Translations under genes and position numbers: made by a program
Notes under the pieces: model-generated
What the model saw: only the letters and a program-made list of their open reading frames with translations
The model's database searches: none
Told to the model about the DNA's origin: nothing
DNA from: Paraburkholderia sp. UYCP14C
GTDB lineage: Bacteria > Pseudomonadota > Gammaproteobacteria > Burkholderiales > Burkholderiaceae
Length of the DNA: 43,117 nucleotides
Direction: 5' to 3'
NCBI RefSeq assembly: GCF_004197395.1
Contig: NZ_SELS01000063.1
Coordinates: 1-43,117, forward strand
Part shown: one piece after another, positions 42,785 through 43,117 of the stretch
Position numbering within the stretch: position 1 is the first letter of the stretch
Layout of the letters: every line of letters starts with the position of its first letter

Positions 42785-43117
42785 GGCGGTGCTCGCGTCG
42801 CCTCGCATTGGCGCATAGAGCGCGAGCGGTCAAGCGGCTAAAGAACTTGCAGGCGATAGGCAACGGTGAGGCAGGGTTTGGTGAACGGTTGGACAAGAAT
42901 GTCCTTGACTGACCGCCTACGGTCAAACGGCCGAAGATTGACATCAAATCGATCGGAGGCGATCGCGCATGAATGGCAGCTGCGCCACCTGGAAGTGACG
43001 TCCGAGCGTCCGGATTGCCTTGCAGGCGAACGACCGATGCTGGCCGAGGCTGTGTAAAAACGCACTGATCGCCTAGACTGAATCAACCCGTTGTTGCGAG
43101 AGGCGAAGATGGGGCGA
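42785..43117. other. Right-edge region, possible start of a further gene at 43109
   Basis: No supported gene in the first 320 bases. At 43109 an ATG follows GAGAGGCG at good spacing and continues open to the window end (three codons), so a plus-strand gene may begin here. Nothing can be said of its product. Confidence 0.3.

Overview
The window is high-GC DNA typical of a Burkholderiales chromosome, most likely Paraburkholderia or Burkholderia. The grounds are codon usage, the Kdo hydroxylase lying between waaC and waaA, and a complete urt-ure block. This assignment rests on recognised protein families, not on a database search.

Region 1 (1-15.1 kb) is accessory in character: genes are scattered and separated by long, less GC-rich gaps. 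It holds an acyltransferase remnant that has lost its N-terminus, a phytanoyl-CoA-dioxygenase-family enzyme, a GT4 glycosyltransferase and an FAD/NAD(P)-binding oxidoreductase. It also holds an Sfp-type phosphopantetheinyl transferase coupled to a three-domain adenylation-carrier-thioesterase enzyme, whose adenylation domain resembles acetoacetyl-CoA synthetase. A secreted GH99-like protein with a Ser/Thr-rich linker follows, then a 2.3 kb stretch without a convincing gene. The enzyme set looks like a small orphan biosynthetic locus and is the best candidate here for an undescribed system.

Region 2 (15.1-24.9 kb) is cell-envelope polysaccharide and LPS core. On the minus strand a flippase, a GT2, a GT4 and galE form one block. 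On the plus strand lie a phosphomannomutase/phosphoglucomutase with a strong terminator, then waaC, kdoO and waaA. These make sugar nucleotides, build and export a glycan, and assemble, and probably hydroxylate, the Kdo/heptose inner core.

Region 3 (25-39 kb) is a urea uptake and hydrolysis supercluster, all on the minus strand. Transcription order is urtA-B-C-D-E, two small unknown genes, ureD, a polar-amino-acid-type binding protein, then ureA-B-C-E-F-G. A near-consensus sigma-54 promoter lies before urtA, and a 29-bp palindrome overlaps a plausible promoter before ureD. Together the genes import urea, split it to ammonia and mature the nickel enzyme, with probable nitrogen control. A small exported DUF3828-like protein follows ureG.

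Region 4 (39.4-43.1 kb) is mixed. It has a 59-codon reading frame overlapping a patatin-like phospholipase gene, two overlapping paralogous small proteins with strong ribosome sites and a shared terminator, an exported alpha/beta hydrolase, and possibly the first codons of a further gene at the right edge. I saw no tRNA, rRNA, CRISPR array or intact insertion sequence.
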